From Bacteroidales bacterium (GTDB lineage Bacteria > Bacteroidota > Bacteroidia > Bacteroidales > Lentimicrobiaceae): DNA of 64,000 nucleotides. Both the position numbers and the translations under genes were made by a program. Positions 18,380 to 27,432 of this stretch are shown piece after piece; the stretch's first letter is position 1, and each line of letters begins with the position of its first letter. The stretch is taken from positions 124,001 to 188,000 of the forward strand of contig JADJEQ010000014.1 in NCBI GenBank assembly GCA_016709025.1, in the 5' to 3' direction. The notes under the pieces are model-generated. The model was not told the DNA's origin, did no database searches, and was given only the letters and a program-made list of their open reading frames with translations.

Positions 18380-19546
18380 ATGCTTACACTTGTAAAAAAT
18401 GCCGAAATATATGCCCCGGAGAAACTGGGTTGCATGGATGTATTGCTTGCCGGATCAAAGATCGCTGCCATTGCGAAGGAGATAAACCTGCCGGATTCGC
18501 TCCCTGTAAAAGTGATAGATGCGACCGGACTTTTCCTTACACCCGGACTGATTGATGCCCATGTGCACATTGCCGGAGCCGGTGGTGAAGGCGGACCCGC
18601 CAGCCGTACACCCGAAATGTTGCTGAGCGATATGATCTCAGCCGGAGTAACCACCGTAGTAGGATGCCTCGGCACCGACGGCATCACCCGGAGTGTGGAA
18701 AGTGTGCTGATGAAAGTGAAATCACTTCGTGCTGAAGGCGTATCGGCATGGATGTACACCGGTGCCTACCAGGTGCCAACACCCACCATTACCGGTGATT
18801 ATGCCAGAGATATTGCCCTGATTGAAGAGGTAATCGGCGTGGGGGAAGTAGCCATTTCCGACCACCGATCTTCCGTCCCGACTACCGACGAACTTACCCG
18901 GATTACCGCCCACGCAAGAGTTGCCGGCATGCTCAGCGGGAAGGCCGGAATCATCAATATCCATATGGGGGATGCCAGGGAGCCTTTCAAACCTTTGTAC
19001 AAAGTTGTTGAAGCCAGTGAAATGAGTTTGCGACAATTTTTACCAACCCACATCAACCGCAACGATTATATTTTTGAGGATGCCAAAACATACGGTTTAA
19101 AAGGATACCTGGATATTACCACTAGTTCGTATCCCTATTATCCCGATGAAGAAATCAAACCTGCAACCGCATTGAAGCTCCTTATAGAAGCCGGAGTCCC
19201 GTCCGATCACATTACCTTCACCTCCGACGCCTGCGGTTCATTGCCTGGCTTTGATCCGGCTACCGGAGAGCTGATAAAAATGGAAACAGGCAAACCCTCA
19301 TCGAACCTGCGCGAACTGCGCGATGCCGTTGAAGTGGAAAAGGTTCCGCTGGAGATTGCCCTGAAAGTGCTGACTTCGAACCCTGCCCGGATACTCAAAC
19401 TGAAGCAGAAAGGTAAAATCGCAATTGGAATGGATGCCGATGTGCTGCTGCTCGATAAAGACCTGAAACTTACAGGTGTTTTTGCAATGGGCGTACAGGT
19501 GGTCGAAAACGGGGTATTGCTTAAGAAAGGGGCTTACGAGAATTAA
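18380..19546 (+). CDS. iadA: Isoaspartyl dipeptidase (beta-aspartyl-peptidase)
   Basis: 388 aa amidohydrolase without a signal peptide, so cytoplasmic. The binuclear metal site is readable: HVH after LIDA (GLIDAHVHIAGAGGEGG), IHMGD, THINRND and the late Asp in TSDACGSLPGFD. The GAGGEGGPASRTPE and PTITGDYARDI segments are characteristic of IadA. It hydrolyses beta-Asp-X dipeptides. Beside two cyanophycinases the obvious substrate is beta-Asp-Arg, yielding aspartate and arginine. It is transcribed divergently from the cyanophycin operon, with its start 533 nt from the first gene of that operon. Confidence 0.93.
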   Translation: MLTLVKNAEIYAPEKLGCMDVLLAGSKIAAIAKEINLPDSLPVKVIDATGLFLTPGLIDAHVHIAGAGGEGGPASRTPEMLLSDMISAGVTTVVGCLGTDGITRSVESVLMKVKSLRAEGVSAWMYTGAYQVPTPTITGDYARDIALIEEVIGVGEVAISDHRSSVPTTDELTRITAHARVAGMLSGKAGIINIHMGDAREPFKPLYKVVEASEMSLRQFLPTHINRNDYIFEDAKTYGLKGYLDITTSSYPYYPDEEIKPATALKLLIEAGVPSDHITFTSDACGSLPGFDPATGELIKMETGKPSSNLRELRDAVEVEKVPLEIALKVLTSNPARILKLKQKGKIAIGMDADVLLLDKDLKLTGVFAMGVQVVENGVLLKKGAYEN

Positions 19547-19579
19547 GATTTCCTATAGAAATTGCTTACGCAACCGGGT

Positions 19580-20488
19580 TCAGAAATAATCAACCTTTGC
19601 AAAGCTCCTCTTTACCGTCTTGCTGTACTTCATTTGCGGGTAGCCGAATATCACGATGATTGAATCGTTCATTTTAGCGGGCAGGCCATATTTCTGTTTG
19701 AAATCTTTGCCGGTGTTTTTCAGGAATGGCCCCACGCTGCCGATCATACAGGCACCCAGTCCCAGCGATTCGGCCGCCAGGGTGGCATAGGTCGCAGCAA
19801 TGTAAGGATCGGCCGGATCCGACATATTCCCGTAAAACATCATGGCCAGGGGAGCATCGTAGAGCAGGTAGTTCTCGTCCCTTTTTCGCGATTCGGCAAA
19901 GAATTCAACCAAAGGAACCACAAACGACTTAAACATCAGGTAGTTATCCTTGCTCATAAAAGGACGCATTAATGACATTGGCAGTGGTGAAACCATCCAC
20001 TTCATGCGGTCCAACAGATCAAAAAAGTCATATGAAAATTGTCGCACCTTCTCCTTTGTGTTGAGCACCATCACACCAACATCGGAAGGCGGCAAACCCA
20101 TGGGAGCGGTGGATGCAAGTGACAGTATCTTATCAATCACCTCCTGCTCAACGGGCCTGTTTTTAAAATCACGGACGCTGCGCCGGTTCAGCAATAACTG
20201 ATAAAGCTGATTATAATCCGGAAGGTCATCGCGTTTCAACGGGGCATAATCTTCAGGACTTAAGGTGCGTCCTTCCACCATAATGGCATCGTGTGGGCAT
20301 ACCGCCACGCATTGTCCGCAGCCAATACAGCCAAACAGGGGTTTTGGACTTACTTTCAGCGTTTTATCCTCTATTACCAGGGAGAAATCTTTGCATACTT
20401 TAACACAGAGCCCGCATACTGTGCATTTTGAATGATCAATAAGAATACTGGCATTTTCGGTTCCGGTACGGCTGGTGGCGACTGACAT
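19580..20488 (-). CDS. Nitroreductase-family protein with N-terminal 2[4Fe-4S] ferredoxin domain
   Basis: 302 aa. Two ferredoxin clusters lie near residues 20-60 (CTVCGLCVKVC and CIGCGQCVAVCP). They are followed by an FMN-binding nitroreductase fold (LLNRRSVRDFKNRPV near 105, ASTAPMGLPPSDVGV, LAAESLGLGACMIG and a late FGYPQMKY). Such fusions take electrons from reduced ferredoxin-like donors to the flavin. The physiological substrate is unknown. It converges with iadA (33 nt between stops) and shows no other link to it. Confidence 0.88.
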   Translation of the reverse strand: MSVATSRTGTENASILIDHSKCTVCGLCVKVCKDFSLVIEDKTLKVSPKPLFGCIGCGQCVAVCPHDAIMVEGRTLSPEDYAPLKRDDLPDYNQLYQLLLNRRSVRDFKNRPVEQEVIDKILSLASTAPMGLPPSDVGVMVLNTKEKVRQFSYDFFDLLDRMKWMVSPLPMSLMRPFMSKDNYLMFKSFVVPLVEFFAESRKRDENYLLYDAPLAMMFYGNMSDPADPYIAATYATLAAESLGLGACMIGSVGPFLKNTGKDFKQKYGLPAKMNDSIIVIFGYPQMKYSKTVKRSFAKVDYF

Positions 20489-20638
20489 GCTGATTTGTTT
20501 TAAAGTACAAAACTATGATCTGAGTGGTCAATATTCCAAGAAATTATTCTTGAATAGCGTTTTTGGGGGGTTGGATCTGGAATAAAGATCGTTTAATCCA
20601 ATCATTGAAACACTCCTTGAAATTATACAGGAATTTCT

Positions 20639-20646
20639 TAACTTTG
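20639..20646 (+). promoter_or_regulatory. -7 promoter box of the toxin-antitoxin pair (TAACTTTG)
   Basis: An exact TAnnTTTG match 18 nt before the antitoxin ATG at 20665, with TTG about 23 nt upstream (in CCTTGAAATT). It rules out a longer upstream reading frame as the real start. Confidence 0.6.
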
Positions 20647-20664
20647 CTTAAAATCCAATCGAAA

Positions 20665-20901
20665 ATGACAACAATAGAATTAAAAAACATTCTCATTCAT
20701 AAAATTTCCGGGATAGATGATGTGTCTTTTCTCAATGCGATTAAAACCATTATCGAAACGAAATCTCAATCGATAATTTACAAGACATCCCCGGAGCAAC
20801 AGCAAAATATAGCTGAAGGCATGGAGCAATTTGCAAACGGAGAATTTTTTACGAATGAAAAATTAGAATCAGACATTGACAAATGGTTCGAAGAAAAATA
20901 A
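20665..20901 (+). CDS. Antitoxin of a RelE/ParE-type module
   Basis: 78 aa. The start MTTIELKNILIHKI was chosen because the promoter box at 20639 lies immediately upstream. It begins with an amphipathic helix, then DDVSFLNAIKTII, and has an acidic C-terminus (KLESDIDKWFEEK) that resembles the toxin-wrapping tail of small Bacteroidota antitoxins. The stop overlaps the toxin start by 19 nt, indicating translational coupling. It presumably neutralises the toxin and may autorepress. Confidence 0.75.
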   Translation: MTTIELKNILIHKISGIDDVSFLNAIKTIIETKSQSIIYKTSPEQQQNIAEGMEQFANGEFFTNEKLESDIDKWFEEK

Positions 20902-21179
20902 TCTGGTCTCCAAAAGCCCGGCTTAACCTCATTAATATATTGGATTTTTATTATAAACGAAACGGGTCAATCGACTATAGTCGTAAGCTTAATTTAAGAA
21001 TTAAAAGATCAATAAAATTACTTGAGAAATTCGCTGAAACAGGCTTTCAAACAGATATTGAAAACATCAGGGTGTTAATAGTCGGAGACTATTGTATTTT
21101 TTATCGATATGATCAGGAAATTATAGAAATAATAACCATTTGGGATAGCAGACAAAACCCTGACAAACTTAAACTATAG
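20883..21179 (+). CDS. RelE/ParE superfamily toxin
   Basis: 98 aa, the usual size. It has the RelE/ParE order: WSPKARLNLINILDFY helix start, a second helix (RIKRSIKLLEKFAETG), then strands IRVLIVGDYCIFYRYD and IEIITIWDSRQNP; the final WDSRQNPDKL is typical. Members either cleave ribosome-bound mRNA or poison gyrase, and sequence alone does not decide here. It overlaps the antitoxin gene. Confidence 0.88.
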   Translation: MVRRKIIWSPKARLNLINILDFYYKRNGSIDYSRKLNLRIKRSIKLLEKFAETGFQTDIENIRVLIVGDYCIFYRYDQEIIEIITIWDSRQNPDKLKL

Positions 21180-21292
21180 CGAAATTCATTATCTAACACT
21201 AAAATCCGGAAGACATAAAATGGACAATTAAATCTAAACCTATACAACTTGTCAGGATATTGATTGTTTAACGAACGAATTCTTCCCTAATT

Positions 21293-22721
21293 ATGAATAT
21301 CCTGCTTACCGGCGCCACCGGTTACATTGGCAAACGATTACTCCCGGCTTTATTGGCCAATGGTCACGAAGTAACCTGCATTGTCCGCGACAGACAACGA
21401 TTTCAGCACGAAACAGGCGGCCGCCTGAAAATTATAGAAGCCGATCTGCTAAACAGTGATTCTTTAACCATTCCCGGACCCGAAACAGATGTCGCCTTTT
21501 ACCTGATTCATTCAATGGGTGCCGCCATTGATAAGTTTGAGGAGCTTGAAATCAGGTCAGCCAATAATTTCATTCAGGCAATCAAAGGAAGCAAGGTAAA
21601 ACAAATCATCTACCTGAGCGGACTTCAGAATCCTGACGCGGCATCACCACACCTGCAATCGCGGCTGATGGTTGAGCAACTGCTGATGAACAGCGGCGTG
21701 CCTTGTACCACACTCAGGGCAGGCATTATTGTTGGTTCTGGCAGTGCCTCCTTCGAAATTATCCGCGACCTTTCCGAAAAACTTCCGGTAATGGTTACGC
21801 CCCGATGGCTGGATATCCGCTGCCAGCCAATTGCTGTCAGAGATGTGATCAACAGCCTGATGGCTGCAATGCTAAATCCGGAGGCAACAGGCAGGATTCT
21901 TGACATTGGCGGCCCTGATGTATTGTCATACAAGCAGATGTTGCTTCAGTATGCCGAAGTGAGAGGCCTGAAAAGGTTTATTATCGTATTGCCACTGATG
22001 ACCCCACGGCTTTCATCCTACTGGTTGTACTTTGTAACAAGCACTTCCTACAAACTAGCTGTTAACCTGGTAAACAGTATGAAGGTTGAGGTAATCTGCC
22101 GTGAAAATGCAATTGAAAGCCTTACCGGAAAACAGCCTTTAACCTATAAAGAAGCCATTGCCATGGCATTTGATACATTGCCCGGCACGATGTAACTTCG
22201 AGCTGGAAAGATTCTCTGGTAAGCTCCAGCGCGTTGCCCAACCTGAATGAATACATCACTGTTCCGGAGCACGGTTGTCTTCGTGATCACAGGGAAACAG
22301 AAATCAAAGCTCCACGGGTGGAGGTAATTTCTAATGTATGGAGTGTCGGCGGTGAAAAAGGCTGGTATTATGCCAATTGGCTTTGGAAGATAAGGGGCTA
22401 TATGGATAAAATGGTTGGAGTACCGGACTCAGACGCGGACGCACCAATCAGGACGATATCAACGCCGGTGATGCACTCGACTTCTGGCGTGTGTTACTTG
22501 CCGACCGGGCCAAAGGACGATTGCTCCTCTATGCAGAAATGAAACTTCCGGGTGAAGCCTGGCTCGAATTCAGGCTGGAGGAAAGCAACGGCAAGACCCT
22601 GCTGAAACAAACCGCGACTTTCCGTCCCAAAGGACTTACCGGCCGGCTTTACTGGTATTCGGTGTGGCCATTGCACCAGATTATTTTCAGGGGAATGAAC
22701 CGGAAAATGGCCGGATGGTGA
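21293..22721 (+). pseudogene. SDR-family NAD(P)-binding protein with DUF2867 domain, two frameshifts
   Basis: The first part (21293-22195) encodes an atypical SDR: TGATGYIGKRLLPALLANGH dinucleotide motif and AFYLIHSMG. The homologous reading continues in another frame right after the stop (SSWKDSLVSSSALPNLNEYI near 22200), then shifts again near 22425 into NQDDINAGDALDFWRVL and ends at 22721. Full-length relatives of about 480 aa carry this SDR plus DUF2867 layout. Each shift can be explained by one missing G (ATG-GTA and GGA-GGT). Either the gene is newly inactivated or these are sequence errors. The predicted role is a cytosolic oxidoreductase of unknown substrate. Confidence 0.75.
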
Positions 22722-22755
22722 AAATTATAATCATTTACTGATGTTACGCACACTG

Positions 22756-22942
22756 CTGTTGTAAAGTGCTGCCGGGAGGTGAATTTGTCAGGTCAGGAAA
22801 AAATGCAATGCTAAAAGTACCTTCAGTAGTAGTGCCGGGTGAATATAATTTTCTGATCAATCCATCCCACCCCGATAGCAAGGGCATTGTGATCAAATCT
22901 GCGGAAGCGTTTGAATTTGACAGCCGTTTTTTTATGCGCTGA
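22756..22942 (+). pseudogene. C-terminal remnant of a RES-domain toxin
   Basis: About 60 codons read GGEFVRSGKNAMLKVPSVVV then PGEYNFLINPSHPD, the typical end of RES-domain (NAD-degrading) toxins, and stop at 22942. The N-terminal two thirds, including the Arg and Glu residues of the RES active site, are absent, and so is an Xre/MbcA antitoxin. It is a decayed fragment. Confidence 0.7.
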
Positions 22943-22967
22943 GTTTTGTGCAGTAAGTGCGCCGGAT

Positions 22968-23589
22968 TTATATTCCGTTAATCCGCTTTGCGGTTTCCGA
23001 CTTCAGGTCATCAATCCACTTGCTATCAACCTTGAGTGATACATAATTTTCAATTGCCTCCAGTAATAGCTCCGGATTTTCATTTACCAGCAGGTTTTTG
23101 TGATGCTCGGGCCTGACAAAACGTTGTTTCACCGTATAATCCAGGAAACTGACCAGTTGGTCGTAAAACCCTTTGGTATTCAGCAATGCCACCGGTTTGT
23201 CCATAATCTCCAGCTGGTTCCACGACATGGCTTCAAAAATTTCATCAAGCGTTCCGATACCGCCGGGCATGGCGATAAAGGCATCGGACAATTCGGCCAT
23301 TTTCTCCTTCCGGATGCTCATCGATTCCACCACATGAAACTCTTTCAGGTCGGTGTATGCGACTTCCCGGTCGATCAAACCCCGGGGCATCACCCCAATC
23401 ACATGGCCTCCTTCAACCAGACACGCATCGGCGATGGCACGCATCAAGCCGATGTTGCTTCCTCCATAAACCAGGGTAATGCCCTGTTGCCCCATCAGCC
23501 AGCCGAGCTGGCGTGCGGCAGTGGTATAGTCAGGGGTCGGCGCCGGGTGAGGAACCACAAAAAACACAAATTGATTTTATCTTTTTCAT
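22968..23589 (-). pseudogene. LOG-family protein (TIGR00730-type nucleotide phosphoribohydrolase), N-terminal frameshift
   Basis: The body has PGGIGTLDEIFEAMSW (the LOG PGGxGTxxE motif) and GLMRAIADACL. The expected N-terminus is present in another frame from the ATG at 23589 (MKKIKSICVFCGSSPGADP) and joins the body with one extra base at about 23531-23537. About 207 aa if repaired. The family releases the free base from nucleoside 5'-monophosphates (cytokinin activation and nucleotide salvage); the conserved Arg/Glu set seems intact. An alternative GTG start inside the wrong frame would give a protein lacking the CGSS loop, so a sequence error is likely. Confidence 0.85.
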
Positions 23590-23602
23590 TTTATGATTTC
23601 GT

Positions 23603-23692
23603 TAAAAGTTACAGAATTACAGAGTTTCAGGATTACAGAGTTTCAGGGTTTCAGGATTACAGAGTTTCAAAATTACAAGGTTATAGAGATAA
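23603..23692. repeat. Tandem ATTACAGAGTTTCAGG-type repeats
   Basis: Four to five irregular copies of (A/G)TTACAGAGTTTCAGG lie in 90 bases between the LOG gene and the M64 gene. The reverse complement resembles the TGTAACTCTGAAAC motif found near 18300. Non-coding; function unknown. Confidence 0.7.
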
Positions 23693-23841
23693 GGGGTTTA
23701 GCTTCGCTCATCTTCGGGTAAGTGTTATAGAATAAAGGCTGCACAAATTACGGTTGTAAGAATAAAAAATGTCGTGTCCCTTCAAATCTGACCTTCTGTC
23801 CAGAATACTGAAAGATGTATTGTTGAATCATTATCTCCTAT

Positions 23842-25110
23842 TTATTTTGTGAAATACTCCAGCATATCCACGATGGCTTTCTGGCAAACGGGGCAAAAAT
23901 TATTGTACGAAAGTGATTTCATGGTACAATCGTAAGAAGGGCGGAAAATCCCTTTGGTCAGGTAACCTCCGCCTTCGTAAGCCCCGACCGGATATTTGTT
24001 TTTATCACCTTCCCGGGTCGGAATGGGCGCATCCGGCGTAACCATATTCTTCCATTTTGAGTCAAAATCAACCAGGGTAGTGAGGTTGGGTTCCCATGGT
24101 TCGATCTTCAGGTTATAGATATCTTCATAGGCCACTTCTGAATTGTAATATTCATCCCCCAGTCCGGCAAAAGAATGCCCGAATTCATGCACAAAAACAT
24201 AATTGGCATAAGCATTATCACTGGTAAACAGGGCGTAATGGTTGTAGATGCCCCCACCACCATAAACCTGCGAATTGGCCACCACGCATATCTGATCGTA
24301 AGGCACATTGGCCGCCACATCCCGCACACTTTTCATGTCGCTGGTCGTCAGGTAGCGGTCGATATCGAAGGTGTAGAAAGAGCTGTTCAGAACGGTTTTC
24401 TTCCAAACCTCTTCACCCGGAATATCTGCACCTGATTCAATGGAAGGAGCCAAAACTCCGCTGATGTTAATTTTGCCGCTGTATTCATTAAAGGGAGCGC
24501 ATTTCATCAAAAAATCAGCCAACCGGGCACAATCGGCTTTGAATTTCTCCATCTCCGTGTTCGTATATCCTTCGGGAAGAAATACAATATCGAGGCAAAC
24601 GGCCGGATCGCCGGCTTTATTCACTACAAACGAAGGATATTCATGGCGCCGTTCTTTTTTGATGAAATAGCTATTCGGATCAATCCTGTAACTGAATTTC
24701 TTAAACCATTCTCCTTCCCGGGTATGGTTGTAAAAATCTACCATCACCGGCTTTTTCGGGAAGGGGAAAATCACATTTTCAGGATAAGACCTGAAGGTTT
24801 CCTTTGCTTCAGCAGTAGTCTGCCATTCAGAGAAAAGGCTTGAATAACCACGCGAATAGATGATTGTACCTGTTTCGATATCGGTTACAGTAAATTTATA
24901 ATTGCCATAATCCAGCGGGCTCACAAGGTTTACCTTTGAACCACCCCAGTAGGGCTCCTCTATCAGTTCATCAAGGGCATAGGCATCAGAAGTTGCATTG
25001 CCGGTATGCACATAGTCGAGGCGCAGGGTTTTGTTGTAAAAGAATTTATCGAATTGAGCGCTGGCATTCAAAGTAGCAATGAACATCAGCGAAAGCAGGA
25101 TACTTTTCAT
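23842..25110 (-). CDS. Secreted M64-family (IgA-peptidase type) metalloprotease
   Basis: About 422 aa from the Met at 25110 (MKSILLSLMFIATLNASAQ), which opens a signal peptide; a frame running to 25335 overlaps a terminator and is not credible. The N-terminal beta domain is followed by CLDIVFLPEGYT and the zinc site VFVHEFGHSFAGLGDEYY (HExxH with downstream Glu/Asp), diagnostic of M64 peptidases. A conserved Cys pair lies near the C-terminus (NFCPVCQKA). Secreted to the periplasm or beyond, with protein degradation as the probable role. No T9SS tail is seen. Confidence 0.9.
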   Translation of the reverse strand: MKSILLSLMFIATLNASAQFDKFFYNKTLRLDYVHTGNATSDAYALDELIEEPYWGGSKVNLVSPLDYGNYKFTVTDIETGTIIYSRGYSSLFSEWQTTAEAKETFRSYPENVIFPFPKKPVMVDFYNHTREGEWFKKFSYRIDPNSYFIKKERRHEYPSFVVNKAGDPAVCLDIVFLPEGYTNTEMEKFKADCARLADFLMKCAPFNEYSGKINISGVLAPSIESGADIPGEEVWKKTVLNSSFYTFDIDRYLTTSDMKSVRDVAANVPYDQICVVANSQVYGGGGIYNHYALFTSDNAYANYVFVHEFGHSFAGLGDEYYNSEVAYEDIYNLKIEPWEPNLTTLVDFDSKWKNMVTPDAPIPTREGDKNKYPVGAYEGGGYLTKGIFRPSYDCTMKSLSYNNFCPVCQKAIVDMLEYFTK

Positions 25111-25321
25111 AAGCATATTATTGTTGAACAGCTGCTTGCAAAAGTAGGGATTGTTGGGATATTCCGGTTGCCTTTGGACCATTTTAACTGCTTTTACCAG
25201 ATTGAGTAACGCTATTGGGGATACGTTGATAGATAATAGCAGTAAATTGTCACTCGTAAAATGGGAATGGACCTGAACCTGCAGAAACTTTTCCGGAAAT
25301 AAAAGGATGATTTCTGAACAA

Positions 25322-25352
25322 AAAACGTCTGACAAAAGCCAGACGTTTTTTT
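25322..25352 (-). terminator. Terminator after tRNA-Arg
   Basis: A perfect 9-bp stem AAACGTCTG/CAGACGTTT with flanking T and A runs lies directly beyond the tRNA 3' end on the minus strand. The symmetric A/T tails could let it act in both directions. Confidence 0.75.
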
Positions 25353-25354
25353 TG

Positions 25355-25426
25355 TAGCCCCGACAGGAATCGAACCTGTATTTAAAGTTTAGGAAACTTC
25401 CGTTCTATCCGTTGAACTACGGAGCC
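25355..25426 (-). tRNA. tRNA-Arg (anticodon CCT)
   Basis: The minus strand folds as a cloverleaf: acceptor GGCTCCG pairing with CGGGGCT, D arm GTTCAACGGATAGAAC, anticodon loop TTCCTAA, and T arm ACAGG-TTCGATT-CCTGT. The anticodon CCT reads AGG. CCA is not encoded. It marks the boundary between the core-like left part and the accessory island. Confidence 0.93.
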
Positions 25427-25448
25427 AATGTTATTTTGTTTTCCAAAG

Positions 25449-25512
25449 AACCTGTATTCAAATTTTAGGATCTCATCACGGGTGAGGTGACTATCTGTTG
25501 AACTACAGGGCC
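25449..25512 (-). pseudogene. Degenerate second copy of tRNA-Arg
   Basis: The minus strand reads GGCCCTGTAGTTCAACAGATAG, then unrelated bases, then GATCCTAAAATTTGAATACAGG and TTC, matching the neighbouring tRNA-Arg outside a disrupted anticodon arm. It cannot fold as a functional tRNA. It is either a decayed tandem copy or an integration scar. Confidence 0.7.
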
Positions 25513-25765
25513 ATTAAGTTAACGGGCTGCAAAAATAGATATTTTTCCGGCAATGTGCAAATGAGATTTTTAAGATTGCTTTCCTCCTATGGATCAATAT
25601 CCAGTTGCTGTTTGAGTAATTTCGCTGTATAAATTCCATTCAAGAGTTGAAATCTACTTCTGAATGGGGAAATTTGTAGTCGCAGATTGTGACCGAAACA
25701 AAGAATGATGATTCGCAGTCACAGCCTGAATGTAAAGGGATTCAGAATAATTGAAATCACAGCAT

Positions 25766-26437
25766 CTAATACAGACACAGTGTGATGATGATCCTATAAA
25801 AATACCGGTCCCCTGCCGGAAAAGCTTCACTAAGCAACAGGTCTTTCTGCTCATTCCTCAGTAAGTCCAACTCAAAGAAGTGGCAGTTTGGGATTGTTTT
25901 CATCCGTTCCTCAGCCTCCCGGGCAATTGCCAGCCTGTTTCTGCCCTCAAAACTGAACGGCATACTGCAAATGGTGAGAAAATCCTTTTGTTCCTTATGC
26001 AGCATAAGTGCTAAAGCTTCGGCCATCTTCGTGCCGGTATAGCCACCCAGGCCGGCCAGCAGCAAAAACCTGTAGTTTTCCCTAAATAAATCGGTCAATT
26101 CATCCGGCAATTCAAGGGGTTGTTCCATATCGGGGAAATAGAAATCCCCCTTCTTTCCGGAAAACTTTCTGATTTTGGGTGAGTGAAAAGGAATCAATTT
26201 GATTCCGTCCGGAATATCTGTGTCAACCGGATCATTTACCACGGTAAAGCGCCCCTTCACCCACTGACTCCAGATGTATTTGACGGCATTGGCCCCTCCA
26301 CTGCCCAGGCCAATCAGGTGAGTTTCGCTATGAGTGCTGATTTTTATTCTGCTAACCCAGCGCTCAAAACTCAGTTCGCGAAGGGCTTTGACTCTTTGCT
26401 CAGATTCCCTGTTCATCCTGATATTGATTGAATGCAT
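25766..26437 (-). CDS. Stand-alone FtsZ-like GTPase domain protein
   Basis: 223 aa without a signal peptide. FtsZ/tubulin GTP-binding loops are readable: GLGSGGANAV at 43-52 (T1), VVNDPVDTD at 67-74 (T3), the signature AGLGGYTGTK at 128-137 (FtsZ GGGTGTG), and TICSMPFSFEGRNR (T5). The end, SEAFPAGDRYFYRII, matches the FtsZ segment after the GTPase core. The C-terminal activation domain and the tail for FtsA/ZipA binding are missing, so it is not the cell-division FtsZ. Its start overlaps the upstream WYL regulator by about 38 nt. Tails of two related genes occur at 32937 and 40959. Role unknown; probably a regulated accessory or defence function. Confidence 0.8.
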   Translation of the reverse strand: MHSINIRMNRESEQRVKALRELSFERWVSRIKISTHSETHLIGLGSGGANAVKYIWSQWVKGRFTVVNDPVDTDIPDGIKLIPFHSPKIRKFSGKKGDFYFPDMEQPLELPDELTDLFRENYRFLLLAGLGGYTGTKMAEALALMLHKEQKDFLTICSMPFSFEGRNRLAIAREAEERMKTIPNCHFFELDLLRNEQKDLLLSEAFPAGDRYFYRIIITLCLY

Positions 26438-27313
26438 TCCGGTAGATGGCTTTAACCTCTTTTAGTAGTTTATCCGGGGCGATTACCCTGACATTGTCGC
26501 CATGCGACAGCAACTCCATCAGAAAATCATGGGTAATTACCAGCTTAAGTTTTAAACGCAGTTCTTCTTCATTGTCTTTTAGTATTTCCTGCGATTCATG
26601 CAAGGGAAGCGATTTGATGAATTTGCCTTCAAAGGGCACAAACGAGAGTATAACTTCTTGCGGTTCCTGTCCGTTGGGGCCGACAATTCCGAAGCAGTGC
26701 CTGTAATATCCGTTCACATTGAAATCTTCAGGAGCTTCAAAGTGCTTTTTGTTATTTCAAGGCTGCTCAATCTGTCCAGTGCAAAACTCTTTACCTTATT
26801 ATCCTTAAGGTCTTTTACAAGGACATACCAGCGATTTTTAAACTCTTTCAGTGCATAGGGCTCGACCAGCCGTTGGGTGAGTTCATTGTCTTCGTATTTC
26901 AGATAACTGAACCGGATCTGGACGCGATTCTTTATGGCATGCAGCAGACCATAAAGGTTTTCGGTACCCTGCGGTTTCCGTTTTTCGAAATGTATGTGAT
27001 CAGAAAGCCTGTCGGAAATGTTCAGTGCATTAAATGTATCGAACGCTTCAAGAATCCGCTCGTTTGCCTCGGGCTGGTCGTCATTGTCTATAAAATAGAG
27101 CTTATCCGAAAAATTATATTGGATATCGATTTTGTAAATGGAACGGATATCATTCACATCCCTCTGAAAGGTGCGTTTTGAGATTTTAAAGTTATACCCT
27201 TCAATCTCTGACTGAACTTCGAGGAAGTGGGCTATCTCAGAAAAATCTGCCGGGTGTCGCCTGAGTTTGCGGATGATCAGGTTATAACGGGAGACTGTTT
27301 CTTGTTTCGACAT
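26400..27313 (-). pseudogene. WYL-domain transcriptional regulator (copy 1), one frameshift
   Basis: The N-terminus has a winged-HTH-like segment (RYNLIIRKLRRHPADFSEI, SKRTFQRDVNDIRSIY). The WYL core follows (IRFSYLKYEDN, PYALKEFKNRWYVLVK, FALDRLSSL) and the WCX C-terminal domain lies in another frame (VNGYYRHCFGIVGPN, ending FNQYQDEQGI). One missing base at about 26745 separates the parts; repaired length is about 305 aa. WYL proteins bind nucleic-acid-type ligands and often control defence genes. It is the first gene of a pair with the FtsZ-like GTPase and probably controls it. Confidence 0.85.
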
Positions 27314-27432
27314 AGATTTATGTTTCTTATATCTTTTTTTTGTGCAAATAATATTGTTTGCAATTTACCAAATTACCGGTAAGCCGGAAGATGTATCGCT
27401 GAATTTATCTATCATGACAAACCTGATCATGA

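Noticed and set aside
23603..23692. CRISPR array from the regular ATTACAGAGTTTCAGG repeats
   Set aside because: Repeats are directly adjacent and irregular, with no unique spacers of 25-40 nt and no cas genes nearby.
25766..26437. Cell-division ftsZ gene
   Set aside because: The protein lacks the C-terminal half and tail of FtsZ, the signature is altered (GLGGYTGTK), and there is no division/cell-wall neighbourhood.
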